From CAVXFS01 sp049582805 (GTDB taxonomy: Bacteria > Pseudomonadota > Gammaproteobacteria > Burkholderiales > Gallionellaceae): a stretch of DNA of 64,000 nucleotides. Of the stretch, positions 1 through 8,533 are shown piece after piece. The notes under the pieces are model-generated. The model saw nothing but the letters and a program-made list of their open reading frames with translations, was not told where the DNA came from and did not search any database. Position 1 is the first letter of the stretch. The number at the start of each line of letters is the position of its first letter. The position numbers and the translations under genes are program-made. The stretch spans positions 11,058 to 75,057 of the forward strand of contig JBAUUR010000012.1 in the NCBI GenBank assembly GCA_049582805.1. The letters are read 5' to 3'.

Positions 1-26
1 GGCACTGGAATCCGGGCTGGAACATC

Positions 27-1673
27 CTAGCCGAAGGTGAACGCATACGCTTCCAGTCCCGGCGCATCCGATTCGATTTCCAGCAGGCTGTTCTTCGGCG
101 TTTTCTGGTCGATCAATTCATACAGCGTGTGGCGCCCGACACTGAGCATACCCGCTGGCGCATCCTTGCCGGCATTGCCGCCGACGGCTTCGCCATTGAG
201 CTTGAGCGATATACCCACGGGTTTGCCGCTGGCACTGCCGAGCACGAGGAACACTCTGCGCGCCTTGAAGTTGAGGCGCAGCGCAGCGCCTGCTTCACCC
301 GCGATTATCTTCTGCGTTTCGACTTTCCATTTGCCGTTCAGCGCCCACTGGTTTTCGGCGAGGAAAGCCGGGAAGCGATAGTCGTGTTGCGCGTCCTGTG
401 CCACGCGTTCCTTGCCGGCGAAACTTTTCGCGCGGTCGTAGCCAAGATAGGTCTCCGGCGTCTGGTCGGACGTGTATGACGGCGCTTCCGCCTGCACCGC
501 TGCACCCTGCCCTTGCAGTCCGAGCAGGTAGCGGATGTTGTTTTCGGTCACGTCATAATCGCCCTCGCCGAAATGGGTGTAGACCACTCGGCCAGAGCGG
601 TCGATCAGGTAGTGCGCAGGCCAGTAGCGGTTATTGAATTTCACCCAGGTGGAAAGCTGGTTGTCCAGCGCCACCGGGTATTGGATGCCGTGCTGTGCGA
701 TCGCGGCCTTGACGTTGTCGAGCTTCTTCTCGAACTCGAATTCCGGCGCATGCACGCCGACGATCACCAGTCCCTGGTCGCGGTATTTCCTGTCCCAGTC
801 GGTGATGTAGGGCAGCGTGCGCACGCAGTTGATGCAGGAGTAGGTCCAGAAATCGATCAGCACCACCTTGCCCTTCAGGCTTTGCATGGTGAGCGGCTGC
901 GAGTTCAGCCAGGCTTCGATGCCGGAAAATTCTGGCGCATTGTAGGGATTCTTGAGGCCGTTCTCCAGCACCAGTTCGCCGCGCGGCGCGGCGGTATTTT
1001 TCGGCGAGGAGAACAGCGACTGCGCATCGACGCCGGAGGCGATGAAGGCGACAGATGCCAGTATCAGCACACCGAATGCCCGGCGCACCGCTTCGGCGTG
1101 TCGGGTGAGGAATCCAAGCTTGTTCATGATTTTTCTCCCGGTCAGAGCGATGATCAGCATCGGCACGCCCGCGCCGATAGCGAATGAAACGATGACGAGG
1201 TCGCCGGCGAGATCGGACTGCTGGCGGATAACCTGCACCAGCACGGCAGCCAGGATCGGCCCCGCGCACGGCGTCCACACCAGCCCGATCAGCGAGCCGA
1301 TGACGATACCGCTGCCCAGCCCTTGCCCGCCTGTTCCGGCCACGCGGTTGCCGAAATTCGCCGCGCCTTGCGTCAGTGTGCTGAATTTTTCCGAAAGTTT
1401 TGAAGAGAGCAGCACCAGGCCAAATAGCGCGAGCAGCACCAGCGACGCATCCTTGATAATGTCGAGGTCGATGCCGAGCAGCGCAACGATCTTGCGCGCC
1501 AGGATAGCGAACACCGTGAACGCCAGCACGAAGCCGAGGATGATGCCGTAGGGCCTGCGCCTGCCGCCGTCGACCGAGGCCGCCAGCACCAGCGGCAGCA
1601 CTGGCAGGATGCAGGGCGAGACGATCAGTGCCAGCCCTTCTAGGAACGCGAGGCCGATGTCGATGCCGTTCAT
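27..1673 (-). CDS. DsbD/DipZ-like thiol-disulfide transporter with fused thioredoxin domain
   Basis: The 548-residue protein joins a CcdA/DsbD-type membrane domain (about residues 1-215, several hydrophobic segments, paired cysteines C21 in SPCILP and C136 in WTPCAGP) to a periplasmic thioredoxin/TlpA-like domain with the redox motif C280-I-N-C283, followed by a C-terminal beta-rich domain as in DipZ proteins. Members of this family pass electrons from cytoplasmic thioredoxin across the membrane to periplasmic partners. It starts 2 bp after msrB on the same strand, so it probably reduces that MsrB. I chose the ATG at 1673 because the membrane domain begins there; the longer frame overlaps msrB and adds an Arg-rich, non-conserved stretch. 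Confidence 0.88.
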   Translation of the reverse strand: MNGIDIGLAFLEGLALIVSPCILPVLPLVLAASVDGGRRRPYGIILGFVLAFTVFAILARKIVALLGIDLDIIKDASLVLLALFGLVLLSSKLSEKFSTLTQGAANFGNRVAGTGGQGLGSGIVIGSLIGLVWTPCAGPILAAVLVQVIRQQSDLAGDLVIVSFAIGAGVPMLIIALTGRKIMNKLGFLTRHAEAVRRAFGVLILASVAFIASGVDAQSLFSSPKNTAAPRGELVLENGLKNPYNAPEFSGIEAWLNSQPLTMQSLKGKVVLIDFWTYSCINCVRTLPYITDWDRKYRDQGLVIVGVHAPEFEFEKKLDNVKAAIAQHGIQYPVALDNQLSTWVKFNNRYWPAHYLIDRSGRVVYTHFGEGDYDVTENNIRYLLGLQGQGAAVQAEAPSYTSDQTPETYLGYDRAKSFAGKERVAQDAQHDYRFPAFLAENQWALNGKWKVETQKIIAGEAGAALRLNFKARRVFLVLGSASGKPVGISLKLNGEAVGGNAGKDAPAGMLSVGRHTLYELIDQKTPKNSLLEIESDAPGLEAYAFTFG

Positions 1674-1675
1674 GG

Positions 1676-2164
1676 TTACCCGTGATCCGCAATGAAGCGC
1701 AGCGCCACGCCGTTGTTGCAATAGCGCAGGCCGGTGGGTTTGGGACCATCGTCGAACAGATGGCCGTGGTGGCCGCCGCAGCGCGCGCAATGGTATTCGG
1801 TGCGCGGGATAATCAGCGCAAAATCCTTCCTGGTCTCGACGTGGCCGGGCAGCACGTCGAAGAAACTGGGCCAGCCGGTGCCGCTGTCGAACTTGAATTT
1901 CGACGGAAACAGCGGAAAATCACAGGCGACGCAAACAAACAGGCCGCTGCGCTCTTCGTGGTTGAGCGGGCTGGTGAACGGCCGTTCGGTGCCTTCGTCG
2001 CGCAGTACGTTATATTGCTCCGGCGTGAGCAGCTTCTTCCATTCCGCGTTGGTCTTGGTGAGCTTTTCGATGCGTTCCGCAGCGAATGCCGTCAAGGCAA
2101 ATCCGGGAACCAGCAGGATGCCGGTTCCGCCTGCCGCCAGTCTGATAAATGTACGTCTGTCCAT
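1676..2164 (-). CDS. msrB: Tat-exported peptide-methionine (R)-S-oxide reductase MsrB
   Basis: The 162-residue protein starts with a twin-arginine signal (DRRTFIRLA, then a hydrophobic stretch to about residue 29). The SelR domain follows, with the two zinc pairs C78/C81 and C126/C129 and the catalytic cysteine C149 in RYCNNG. MsrB reduces methionine-R-sulfoxide in proteins; the signal places this one in the periplasm. It is the first gene of a two-gene leftward operon with the DsbD/DipZ-like reductase, and diverges from an ECF sigma/anti-sigma pair that has a matching promoter in the shared gap. The family assignment is firm; the exported location is inferred from the signal. Confidence 0.93.
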   Translation of the reverse strand: MDRRTFIRLAAGGTGILLVPGFALTAFAAERIEKLTKTNAEWKKLLTPEQYNVLRDEGTERPFTSPLNHEERSGLFVCVACDFPLFPSKFKFDSGTGWPSFFDVLPGHVETRKDFALIIPRTEYHCARCGGHHGHLFDDGPKPTGLRYCNNGVALRFIADHG

Positions 2165-2213
2165 GATATTTGCCTAACAAGTAGAATGAGAGTTGGAACC
2201 TGGCGCCGGTTGA

Positions 2214-2239
2214 TTCGGCCAATACGCAAAAATAGTTAC
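2214..2239 (-). promoter_or_regulatory. SigF-type ECF promoter upstream of msrB
   Basis: Read on the minus strand the sequence is GTAACT, 16 bases, then CGAA. As I recall it, the Caulobacter SigF consensus is GTAACC-N16-CGAA, so only the last base of the -35 differs and the spacing is exact. The predicted start near 2206 gives an msrB leader of about 40 bases. The adjacent sigma factor is the obvious candidate to use it. Confidence 0.6.
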
Positions 2240-2244
2240 ACGAG

Positions 2245-2784
2245 ATGACGGAACAGACCGCAAACCTGGAAGCGCTGATGCGCCAGTCGCTGGACGGTGA
2301 CCAGCGTGCCTACGCCGAACTGCTGCGCGAGACCGCGCGCATGCTGCGGCCGTTCCTGTCAAAACGCTTGAGTTTCGACAGCGAGGTCGAGGACTTGTTG
2401 CAGGAAATATTGATTTCCATCCACAAGGCGCGCCACACCTACGACGGCCAGCGACCCTACAAGCCGTGGGCCTATGCCATCGCCAAGTTCCGCCTGCATG
2501 ATTACCTGCGCATGCACTATGCCGACCAGTTGCGCCATGCGGTGGATATTTCCGAACTGGAAAATAACTTGCACGAGGATGTAACCGAATCCCCCATCAG
2601 CTACGAATCCATCAGCGGGGAAGTCCACAAACTCCCCGGGAAGCAGGCTGCCATCCTGCAACTGATGCATCGGGATGGCTACACCGCGAAAGAGGCGGCG
2701 GAAAGACTGGGCATGACCGAGTCCGCAGTGAAGGTCGCGGCGCATCGCGCCTACAAGGTATTGAGACAGAAACTGGAACGCTAA
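2245..2784 (+). CDS. ECF RNA polymerase sigma factor, SigF-like
   Basis: The 179-residue protein has the region 2 pattern of ECF sigma factors (VEDLLQEILISIHKARHTYDG, then KPWAYAIAKFRLHDYLR) and a region 4 helix-turn-helix near the C-terminus (YTAKEAAERLGMTESAVKVAAHRAYKVLR). There is no extra C-terminal domain. Its stop overlaps the start of an NrsF-type membrane protein (TAATG), the usual arrangement for SigF with its anti-sigma. In Caulobacter that pair controls an oxidant and heavy-metal response. The divergent msrB/dsbD-like operon is the likely regulon here, supported by the promoter at 2214-2239. Confidence 0.88.
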   Translation: MTEQTANLEALMRQSLDGDQRAYAELLRETARMLRPFLSKRLSFDSEVEDLLQEILISIHKARHTYDGQRPYKPWAYAIAKFRLHDYLRMHYADQLRHAVDISELENNLHEDVTESPISYESISGEVHKLPGKQAAILQLMHRDGYTAKEAAERLGMTESAVKVAAHRAYKVLRQKLER

Positions 2785-3419
2785 TGGCAGATATCGAACA
2801 ACTGGTAGCAGAGCTGGCGCATGACGTAGCAGCGGTGCAACCCGCGCCGCATCCTTACGTGTTGAGCCTGAAATGGATAGGCGCCGCCGCGGTTTACCTG
2901 GCGGTCTCGCTGGCTCTTTCCGGCCTGCGCCCGGATCTGGCGCAGGCGTTGCAACAGCCGTGGTATATCGCCGAGGTCGTCGCGCTGCTGCTGATCTTTA
3001 TCGCGACGTCGTTCAGCGCCGCGTTATTGGCGTTCCCCGACCTGCACCAGGAGCGCGCACTGGCATTTGCGCCGGCTGTGATGTTCGCGGTGTTTCTGCT
3101 GGTGCTGCTGCTCGCCTGGCATGCGGACAGTCCACCCGCGCCGCTGCCCGAGCACAGCTTCCAGTGCACGATCAGCATCATTCTGGTTTCGTTGTTGCCG
3201 ATGGCATGGACGTTCCACGCCATGCGCAAGTTTGCCAGCACGCATTACCATCTGGCGGGTGCCATTGCCCTGCTTTCCGCGTTCAGCGTTGGCGCGCTTT
3301 GGCTGCGGCTGCACGAGGTCAATGATTCCATCGTGCACGTGGTCGAGTGGCACTACCTGCCGATGCTGGCCTGCGGTCTGGTCGGTCTGGGGCTGGGCAG
3401 GCTGCTGCTGAAGTGGTGA
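2784..3419 (+). CDS. NrsF-family (DUF1109) membrane anti-sigma factor
   Basis: This 211-residue protein has about six hydrophobic segments and almost no soluble domain, matching the DUF1109/NrsF family of negative regulators of SigF-type sigma factors. Two cysteines sit in or next to membrane segments (C128 in FQCTI and C197 in MLACGL). Two such cysteines are, to my knowledge, required for signal sensing in Caulobacter NrsF, so they are probably the redox sensor here. It is translationally coupled to the sigma gene by a TAATG overlap. Confidence 0.82.
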   Translation: MADIEQLVAELAHDVAAVQPAPHPYVLSLKWIGAAAVYLAVSLALSGLRPDLAQALQQPWYIAEVVALLLIFIATSFSAALLAFPDLHQERALAFAPAVMFAVFLLVLLLAWHADSPPAPLPEHSFQCTISIILVSLLPMAWTFHAMRKFASTHYHLAGAIALLSAFSVGALWLRLHEVNDSIVHVVEWHYLPMLACGLVGLGLGRLLLKW

Positions 3420-3467
3420 CGTGGTATTCTTCGTCACGCGGTTGACCTTTGAAACGAGGAAACCAAC

Positions 3468-4331
3468 ATGAGCCAACAAACCGATTCCCCAATCACCCGG
3501 CCACGCAGTGTCGACCGTCTGGTCACCGGGCGCGCGACTTCGGACGGCGCCGGCGTGAAGCTCACCCGTGTGCTCACCCAGGATCTGCAACGGCGGCTCG
3601 ACCCATTTCTGATGCTGGATGCATTTCTCAGCGACAATCCGGATGACTACATCGGCGGTTTCCCCGACCATCCGCATCGCGGCTTCGAGACCGTGACCTA
3701 CATGATAGCCGGCCGCTTGCGCCATCGTGACAACGGGGGACATGAAGGATTGTTGCAGAACGGCGGCGTGCAATGGATGACTGCGGGCCGCGGCATCATC
3801 CATTCCGAAATGCCGGAGCAGGAGAACGGCGTGATGGAAGGCTTCCAGTTATGGCTCAACCTGCCCGCCCGGGAAAAGCTATGCGCCCCCTGGTACCGCG
3901 ATATTCCCAGTGCCGAGATACCCGAGTTCACCACCGCAGGAGGCGTAACGGTGCGTGTCATCGCCGGAACGAGCCACGGCACCGTCGGCGCGATGCAGCG
4001 TCAGGACACGATCCCGCTCTATCTGGACATTCATTTCAGCGCTCATCAAACGTTCAGGCAGTCACTGCCGGATACACACAATGCTTTCGTCTACGTTTAT
4101 CGCGGCAAGATCAAGATCGGGGAGGTATCGCTGACGGAACGAAAAATGGCCATCCTGTCCAACGACGCGGGTTCGGATGGCGTCATCCTGCACGCCGATG
4201 CTCCTGCGCGCGCGCTGCTGATCGCCGGCTTGCCGCTGCATGAACCGATCGCCCAATATGGCCCGTTCGTGATGAATACGCAGCAGGAAATCAGCCAGGC
4301 GGTGATCGATTATCAAAACGGCCGCTTCTGA
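3468..4331 (+). CDS. Pirin family protein
   Basis: The 287-residue protein shows both cupin halves of pirins. The metal-binding set is visible in the N-terminal half: H68 and H70 in DHPHRGFETVTYMI, and H112 and E114 in GIIHSEMP. Bacterial pirins bind a metal and have been reported as quercetinase-like dioxygenases or as regulators of metabolic enzymes; the sequence does not decide between these. The start ATG follows a GAGGAAACC ribosome-binding site. The gene stands alone between the sigma/anti-sigma pair and a convergent Fe-S flavoprotein gene. Confidence 0.9.
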   Translation: MSQQTDSPITRPRSVDRLVTGRATSDGAGVKLTRVLTQDLQRRLDPFLMLDAFLSDNPDDYIGGFPDHPHRGFETVTYMIAGRLRHRDNGGHEGLLQNGGVQWMTAGRGIIHSEMPEQENGVMEGFQLWLNLPAREKLCAPWYRDIPSAEIPEFTTAGGVTVRVIAGTSHGTVGAMQRQDTIPLYLDIHFSAHQTFRQSLPDTHNAFVYVYRGKIKIGEVSLTERKMAILSNDAGSDGVILHADAPARALLIAGLPLHEPIAQYGPFVMNTQQEISQAVIDYQNGRF

Positions 4332-4403
4332 CCGGCTCTTGTTTCGATTGCAATCAGGCCGCGCTACCCGCGCCAGCCCCAATCCTCCGGTTGACGGATC
4401 GCT

Positions 4404-5921
4404 TCAGCTGTGGCTAAGACCGCCTGCCGTAAGACTATTGCTGAACACGCGCGTCCTCGGCAGGCCGAGCCCAAGGAAGAATTGTTCTGCGACTTCGATC
4501 GCGGCTTCCGGCCCGGCAATATAAACGTCGCCCTCCTTCACCTGCGGATTGTTTTCGACCATCGCATGCAACGCACCACGCAGCGCCTCGGCGCGCTTGT
4601 CGGTAAGCATGCGCAGATCGTAACCGGTAACGATGGAAGAAAAATGAAAGTTGTCCAGGGCATCCATCCACGAACGGCCCAGATTGCGCATGTACAGGCT
4701 GTCCTCGTCTGAGGCTATCCAGCACAGGTTGATCGTTTCCGCGGTATCCAGCGACATCGCATGTTCAATCAGGCTTTTGATTGGCGCAAAGCCGGTGTCG
4801 AAGGCGATGAAGTAAAGCGGGCGCGCCGTTTTCTCCTGCAGAATGAACTCGCCGTTCGGCCCTTCGATTTCGACCAGGTCATTTTTCTTGAGGCGGTTGA
4901 ACAGGTAATCGGCAAACAGGTTGCCGGGCATGCGGCGCACATGGAACAGCAGGTTGCGGTCATCGCACGGGCAACTGGCAATCGGCAGCTCGGCGCTGAG
5001 CGATTGTCCCAGGCGTAAAGAAACGCTTTGCCCGGCGAGGAATCGCAGACGCCGGGTGCGCGGTGTCTGCAAGTGCAATAGCGCCATATCCGGTGCCAGC
5101 AGCCCAATGGATTTGACACTGGCCGTGACCTGTTGGAAGGGAATGTCCTGCACGCTGCCGGCCACCGGCGCCTCGATCTCCACATCAGTAACCGCGGTGC
5201 AGGAGCACATCAGTGCATGGCCCTGATCCTTCTCCGCCTGCGGAATCACATAATCATGGTGGCGCACTGTCTTGATCTGCCCCGAAACCACGCGCGCCTT
5301 GCACAGGCCGCAATTGCCGCCGCTGCAGCCGTAGTTGAGCGGAATGCCGGCGCGCAGCGCGGCTTCGAGCAGCGTGTCGTTGCCATCAACGAAGAAATCA
5401 TGGCCGCTGGGCAGCAAGGTCACATGCGCCGACATCACGCGCAGAACGTTGTCCCGTACCGCCAGCGGATTGGGGTAGTCCGGCTGCATGGCAGCGGTGA
5501 TCTCGTTCTTCATCCAGGTTTTAAAATTGTTCACGATGGTTTTGTCCTCCACATGGCAACTGCCTTCGATCTCGCTCAACTTGTTCTGCAACCGGTCGAG
5601 CAGCGTATTGAAATGCATGATCCGGGTTTGCGCGCCGGAAAGTTCCCGGCTCATCTCGGTGACGCGCGCGGCCAGAACTTCCACATCCGGCATGGCGCGT
5701 TCGAATACGCGTTTGCCGAAAGCCCGTTCCTTGATGTGGACAACGCGGGCGTATTCCCCGTTGTCTTCCAGTTGTGCATTCGGATACGAGGCAAGCAGGT
5801 CATCCAGGTTGATGAAGCCGTCGAACGAGGGCAGTTTGCCATCCCGGATTCTCTTCTGCAGTTCATTGCGCGTCACGCCAACCAGACGCGCGGCTCTTGA
5901 AAGACTGATGGATTGTGTCAT
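4404..5921 (-). CDS. HTH-[2Fe-2S] ferredoxin-FNR oxidoreductase fusion
   Basis: The 505-residue protein has three parts. Residues 6-52 look like a MerR/excisionase-type helix-turn-helix (SLSRAARLVGVTRNELQKRI). A linker with a helical, possibly coiled-coil stretch follows (about 75-120). A plant-type [2Fe-2S] ferredoxin domain comes next (about 163-252; C199, C204, C207 and C239 or C241), then an FAD/NAD(P)-binding ferredoxin-reductase module (about 262-495, with FDTGFAPIKSL). The C-terminal parts resemble CDP-6-deoxy-glucoseen reductase and phenol-hydroxylase reductase components. No oxygenase or sugar-pathway partner is adjacent. A redox-gated DNA-binding role is possible but is inference; the N-terminus could instead be an adaptor. 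Confidence 0.75.
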   Translation of the reverse strand: MTQSISLSRAARLVGVTRNELQKRIRDGKLPSFDGFINLDDLLASYPNAQLEDNGEYARVVHIKERAFGKRVFERAMPDVEVLAARVTEMSRELSGAQTRIMHFNTLLDRLQNKLSEIEGSCHVEDKTIVNNFKTWMKNEITAAMQPDYPNPLAVRDNVLRVMSAHVTLLPSGHDFFVDGNDTLLEAALRAGIPLNYGCSGGNCGLCKARVVSGQIKTVRHHDYVIPQAEKDQGHALMCSCTAVTDVEIEAPVAGSVQDIPFQQVTASVKSIGLLAPDMALLHLQTPRTRRLRFLAGQSVSLRLGQSLSAELPIASCPCDDRNLLFHVRRMPGNLFADYLFNRLKKNDLVEIEGPNGEFILQEKTARPLYFIAFDTGFAPIKSLIEHAMSLDTAETINLCWIASDEDSLYMRNLGRSWMDALDNFHFSSIVTGYDLRMLTDKRAEALRGALHAMVENNPQVKEGDVYIAGPEAAIEVAEQFFLGLGLPRTRVFSNSLTAGGLSHS

Positions 5922-6234
5922 GGCATCGTTTCAATCCTGATGCTGGAGAATATTTATGGTGATGACTATAGCAGCGGGAAACCCTATCTTCAACGCGGGC
6001 TGATAATGTGAAAGATTTCAAAGCTCGGCACGCCTCCGCAACGAGGGCCTGATATTGCTGGAAAAAGCCTGGCAAATAAACCCCACTGCAGACGCGGAAT
6101 CAAGGCCAGATGAGCCTGCGCCGTAGATATGCCGCCAAACGGTCGGAACAAGCGGACTATCGTATTTTTCTGGCATGCCGCATTGAAGCACAAGCTGGTA
6201 AAGTAGCGCTAAATGGTACAATACAAATTCTGTT
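5922..6234. other. Intergenic region without recognised features
   Basis: This 313-base divergent gap separates the Fe-S flavoprotein gene from the DUF4149 gene. I see no convincing reading frame, RNA gene or repeat. It must hold both promoters. Confidence 0.5.
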
Positions 6235-6696
6235 ATGAAGAAGATCACCAATATTTTGGCCGTGGTAGCCATCACCGCGTGGGTCGGCGGTATGTGGGGC
6301 ATCGGGTATCTGGCAGTACCGGTGTTATTCCGGACATTGCCGGATAAAATGCTGGCGGGGTTGCTGGCCGGCAAGATGTTCACCCTGGTCGCCTATGTCG
6401 GCATGGTCAGTGCCTGTTATCTGCTGCTCCAGCAGTTGGCCACATCCGGTAGCGCGGCACTTCGGCTCACGGCTTTTCGCGTCGCGGGCGTTATGCTGCT
6501 GCTTACATTGGTCGGGCAATTCGGCCTTCAGCCGATCATGGCAGACTTGAAGGCCCAGGCCTTTCCCGAAGACGTCATGCACAGCGTTTATGCCGGCCGC
6601 TTCGACACCTTCCATCATGTGGCCAGCGCACTTTACGTGGTACAAAGCCTGCTGGGCATCGTGCTGGTGCTCAAAGCAAAAATCGATAGCGCTTGA
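6235..6696 (+). CDS. DUF4149 family membrane protein
   Basis: The 153-residue protein has four predicted membrane segments (about 5-28, 45-66, 78-100 and 125-150) and the N-terminal pattern TAWVGGMWGIGYLAVPVLF, typical of DUF4149 (TMEM205-like) proteins of betaproteobacteria. No biochemical function is established for the family. It precedes a small lipoprotein gene by about 135 bases. Confidence 0.75.
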   Translation: MKKITNILAVVAITAWVGGMWGIGYLAVPVLFRTLPDKMLAGLLAGKMFTLVAYVGMVSACYLLLQQLATSGSAALRLTAFRVAGVMLLLTLVGQFGLQPIMADLKAQAFPEDVMHSVYAGRFDTFHHVASALYVVQSLLGIVLVLKAKIDSA

Positions 6697-6831
6697 TTCA
6701 AACCGATCAAGCGGATGGTTCGGAAACAGGATGCGTTATTCCCGGACTGAACTGGCAAGACCGCGTGCGAACCGGCAAGTCAGCTCGAACTGCCTGATTT
6801 GATGTACTGTATATCATTGAAGGAGGCAAAT

Positions 6832-7029
6832 ATGAAATTCGCCATACTGATGCCTGTCCTGCTGGCTTCCATGATTTTGGCCGCGTGCGGGAAAGAGAAT
6901 GATCACCACGATGCGCCAAAGTTGTTCGAGGATCAGCGCGCCATGCTGGACAAGGCGAAAAATGTCGGCAACACGCTACAGCAACAGGCGGATGAACAAA
7001 AAAAAGAACTAGACCAGCAATCCCAGTGA
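6832..7029 (+). CDS. Small lipoprotein of unknown function
   Basis: The ATG at 6832 follows a strong AGGAGG site 6 bases upstream, which decides the start. The 65-residue product has a type II signal peptide ending in the lipobox ILAAC. The mature part (about 47 residues) is polar and rich in Gln, Glu and Lys, probably a single helix (RAMLDKAKNVGNTLQQQADE). I do not recognise a named family. It may be cotranscribed with the HD phosphodiesterase-like gene 30 bases downstream. Confidence 0.7.
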   Translation: MKFAILMPVLLASMILAACGKENDHHDAPKLFEDQRAMLDKAKNVGNTLQQQADEQKKELDQQSQ

Positions 7030-7059
7030 CAAATCCTTCCGGGTCACCATTGTGCATTT

Positions 7060-8022
7060 ATGAACACAAATCCACCTCCTTTCACCCTGGGTGAGATCGA
7101 CACAATATTCAGCAACGTCGATCCTGAAGTGGTATGGCACAAGGCCATGGGTATTGTCATGCGCATCAGTCCTGATTATGACTCATCGCTGACGCGCGCC
7201 GTGTTTAAGGACGTGATGCGTCTGTTCCGGGGTGAGTATCCCGGTTATTTCGCCATCCAGACGCCGTATCACGATCAACGGCATACGCTGGATGTCTTCA
7301 TGTGCGCCATCAGATTGATGCATGGCATGCATCTCTCGGGCACCCGTTTTGATGACCAGGATATTTCGCTGGTTTTTATCGCAACACTGATGCATGACCT
7401 CGGCTATGCGCAGCATGAAGGAGAAGAAGGCGGAACCGGAGCGAAGTTCACCAGATCCCATGTTTCACGCGGCATCGATTTCATGCGGAATTACCTTGGC
7501 AATCTGAATTGCCCGCCCGCCTATGCCGAATCCCTGAAATTCATCATGCGCAGCACTGACGTGGATTTTCCGTTCCAGAATATCGGTTTCCCGGATCAGC
7601 GTTCCCGCTTGCTGGGCCAGATTGTCGGGACTGCCGACATCGTTGGTCAAATGGCTGATCGCGCCTATCTGGAAAAATTGCAGTACCTCTACCTGGAATT
7701 CAAGGAAGCAAATTTGGGGGATTACCAAAGCACCTATGACCTGCTGTGCAAGACCAGGAGTTTTTACGAGTTCACTCTTGAAAAACTGGATGGGACATAC
7801 AACAGCCTGTATACCAAATTATCTTTCTATTTCCTGGATACGATGGGAGTCGACAATAACTACTATCTGGAATCCATCGAAAAGAACATCGCTTACCTGT
7901 CGAAAATCACCGCCCTGAATGAGGAGCAATACCAAGCCATGCTCAAGCGCAGCAGCAAGCTGGAGAAACCAGAAAATACGGACGAAGCGAATTCTTCCAG
8001 TGGCAGCCATTCAGCTGCGTGA
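7060..8022 (+). CDS. HD-domain protein resembling class I cyclic-nucleotide phosphodiesterases
   Basis: The 320-residue soluble protein carries the metal-site pattern of class I (mammalian-type) PDEs: PYHDQRH (H71, H75) followed about 35 residues later by MHDLGY (H112, D113), then H134 and a later Asp in GTADIVGQM. The spacing resembles YHN..H and HD..H of class I PDEs more than the bacterial HD-GYP signature, which is absent. The expected activity is hydrolysis of a cyclic nucleotide, but the substrate cannot be read from sequence. The last 20 residues are low complexity. Its stop overlaps a possible GTG start of the truncated haemoglobin gene, so the two are coupled. Confidence 0.75.
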   Translation: MNTNPPPFTLGEIDTIFSNVDPEVVWHKAMGIVMRISPDYDSSLTRAVFKDVMRLFRGEYPGYFAIQTPYHDQRHTLDVFMCAIRLMHGMHLSGTRFDDQDISLVFIATLMHDLGYAQHEGEEGGTGAKFTRSHVSRGIDFMRNYLGNLNCPPAYAESLKFIMRSTDVDFPFQNIGFPDQRSRLLGQIVGTADIVGQMADRAYLEKLQYLYLEFKEANLGDYQSTYDLLCKTRSFYEFTLEKLDGTYNSLYTKLSFYFLDTMGVDNNYYLESIEKNIAYLSKITALNEEQYQAMLKRSSKLEKPENTDEANSSSGSHSAA

Positions 8023-8027
8023 GCTCC

Positions 8028-8414
8028 ATGCTGCCTTTATCCCACTACGAGCGCATTGGCGGCGAAAAAAAAGTGCGCGAGCTGGTACAACGCTTCTACC
8101 GGATGATGGACGAGCTTCCCGAATCCCATGGCATACGCAAACTCCATCCGGCAGACCTGAAAAGTTCAGAAGACAAACTGTTCAAGTTCCTGTCCGGCTG
8201 GATGGGAGGCCCGCAGTTGTATGTTCAGGAACACGGCGAAGCCATGTTGCGGCGGCGCCACCTGCCTTTCCCCATCGGCGACGCTGAGCGGGATCAGTGG
8301 CTGATGTGCATGAAACAGGCCCTGCAGGAAGTCGTCGAGAATGACCAACTGCGCAACGAACTGCTCGCTTCCTTAACCAAGGTGGCGGAGCACATGCGCA
8401 ACCGACCAGCCTGA
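8028..8414 (+). CDS. Group II truncated haemoglobin
   Basis: The 128-residue protein has the group II trHb pattern (YERIGGEKKVRELVQRFYRMM at the N-terminus, then RRRHLPFPIGDAERDQWLMCM around the proximal His). Such proteins bind O2 and NO and are linked to NO or oxidative stress. I used the ATG at 8028; a GTG at 8019 would overlap the upstream stop and add three residues. The overlap with the PDE-like gene suggests joint expression and possibly a shared signalling role. Confidence 0.88.
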   Translation: MLPLSHYERIGGEKKVRELVQRFYRMMDELPESHGIRKLHPADLKSSEDKLFKFLSGWMGGPQLYVQEHGEAMLRRRHLPFPIGDAERDQWLMCMKQALQEVVENDQLRNELLASLTKVAEHMRNRPA

Positions 8415-8533
8415 TTTCCTCCCGCCAGCCAATGACAACTCCACTCCACACGCGACGGGTCGCTTAGTGGATTGCGGATGTTCAGTGCTCCACGCAGGGA
8501 CCGGCAGTTTGCATGGCACCTGAAGTTAAATTA

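Noticed and set aside
2195..2220. A second SigF-type promoter on the plus strand for the sigma gene itself (GGAACC ... CGGCC)
   Set aside because: The -10 does not match CGAA and the spacing is off by one; autoregulation remains possible but is not supported by the sequence.
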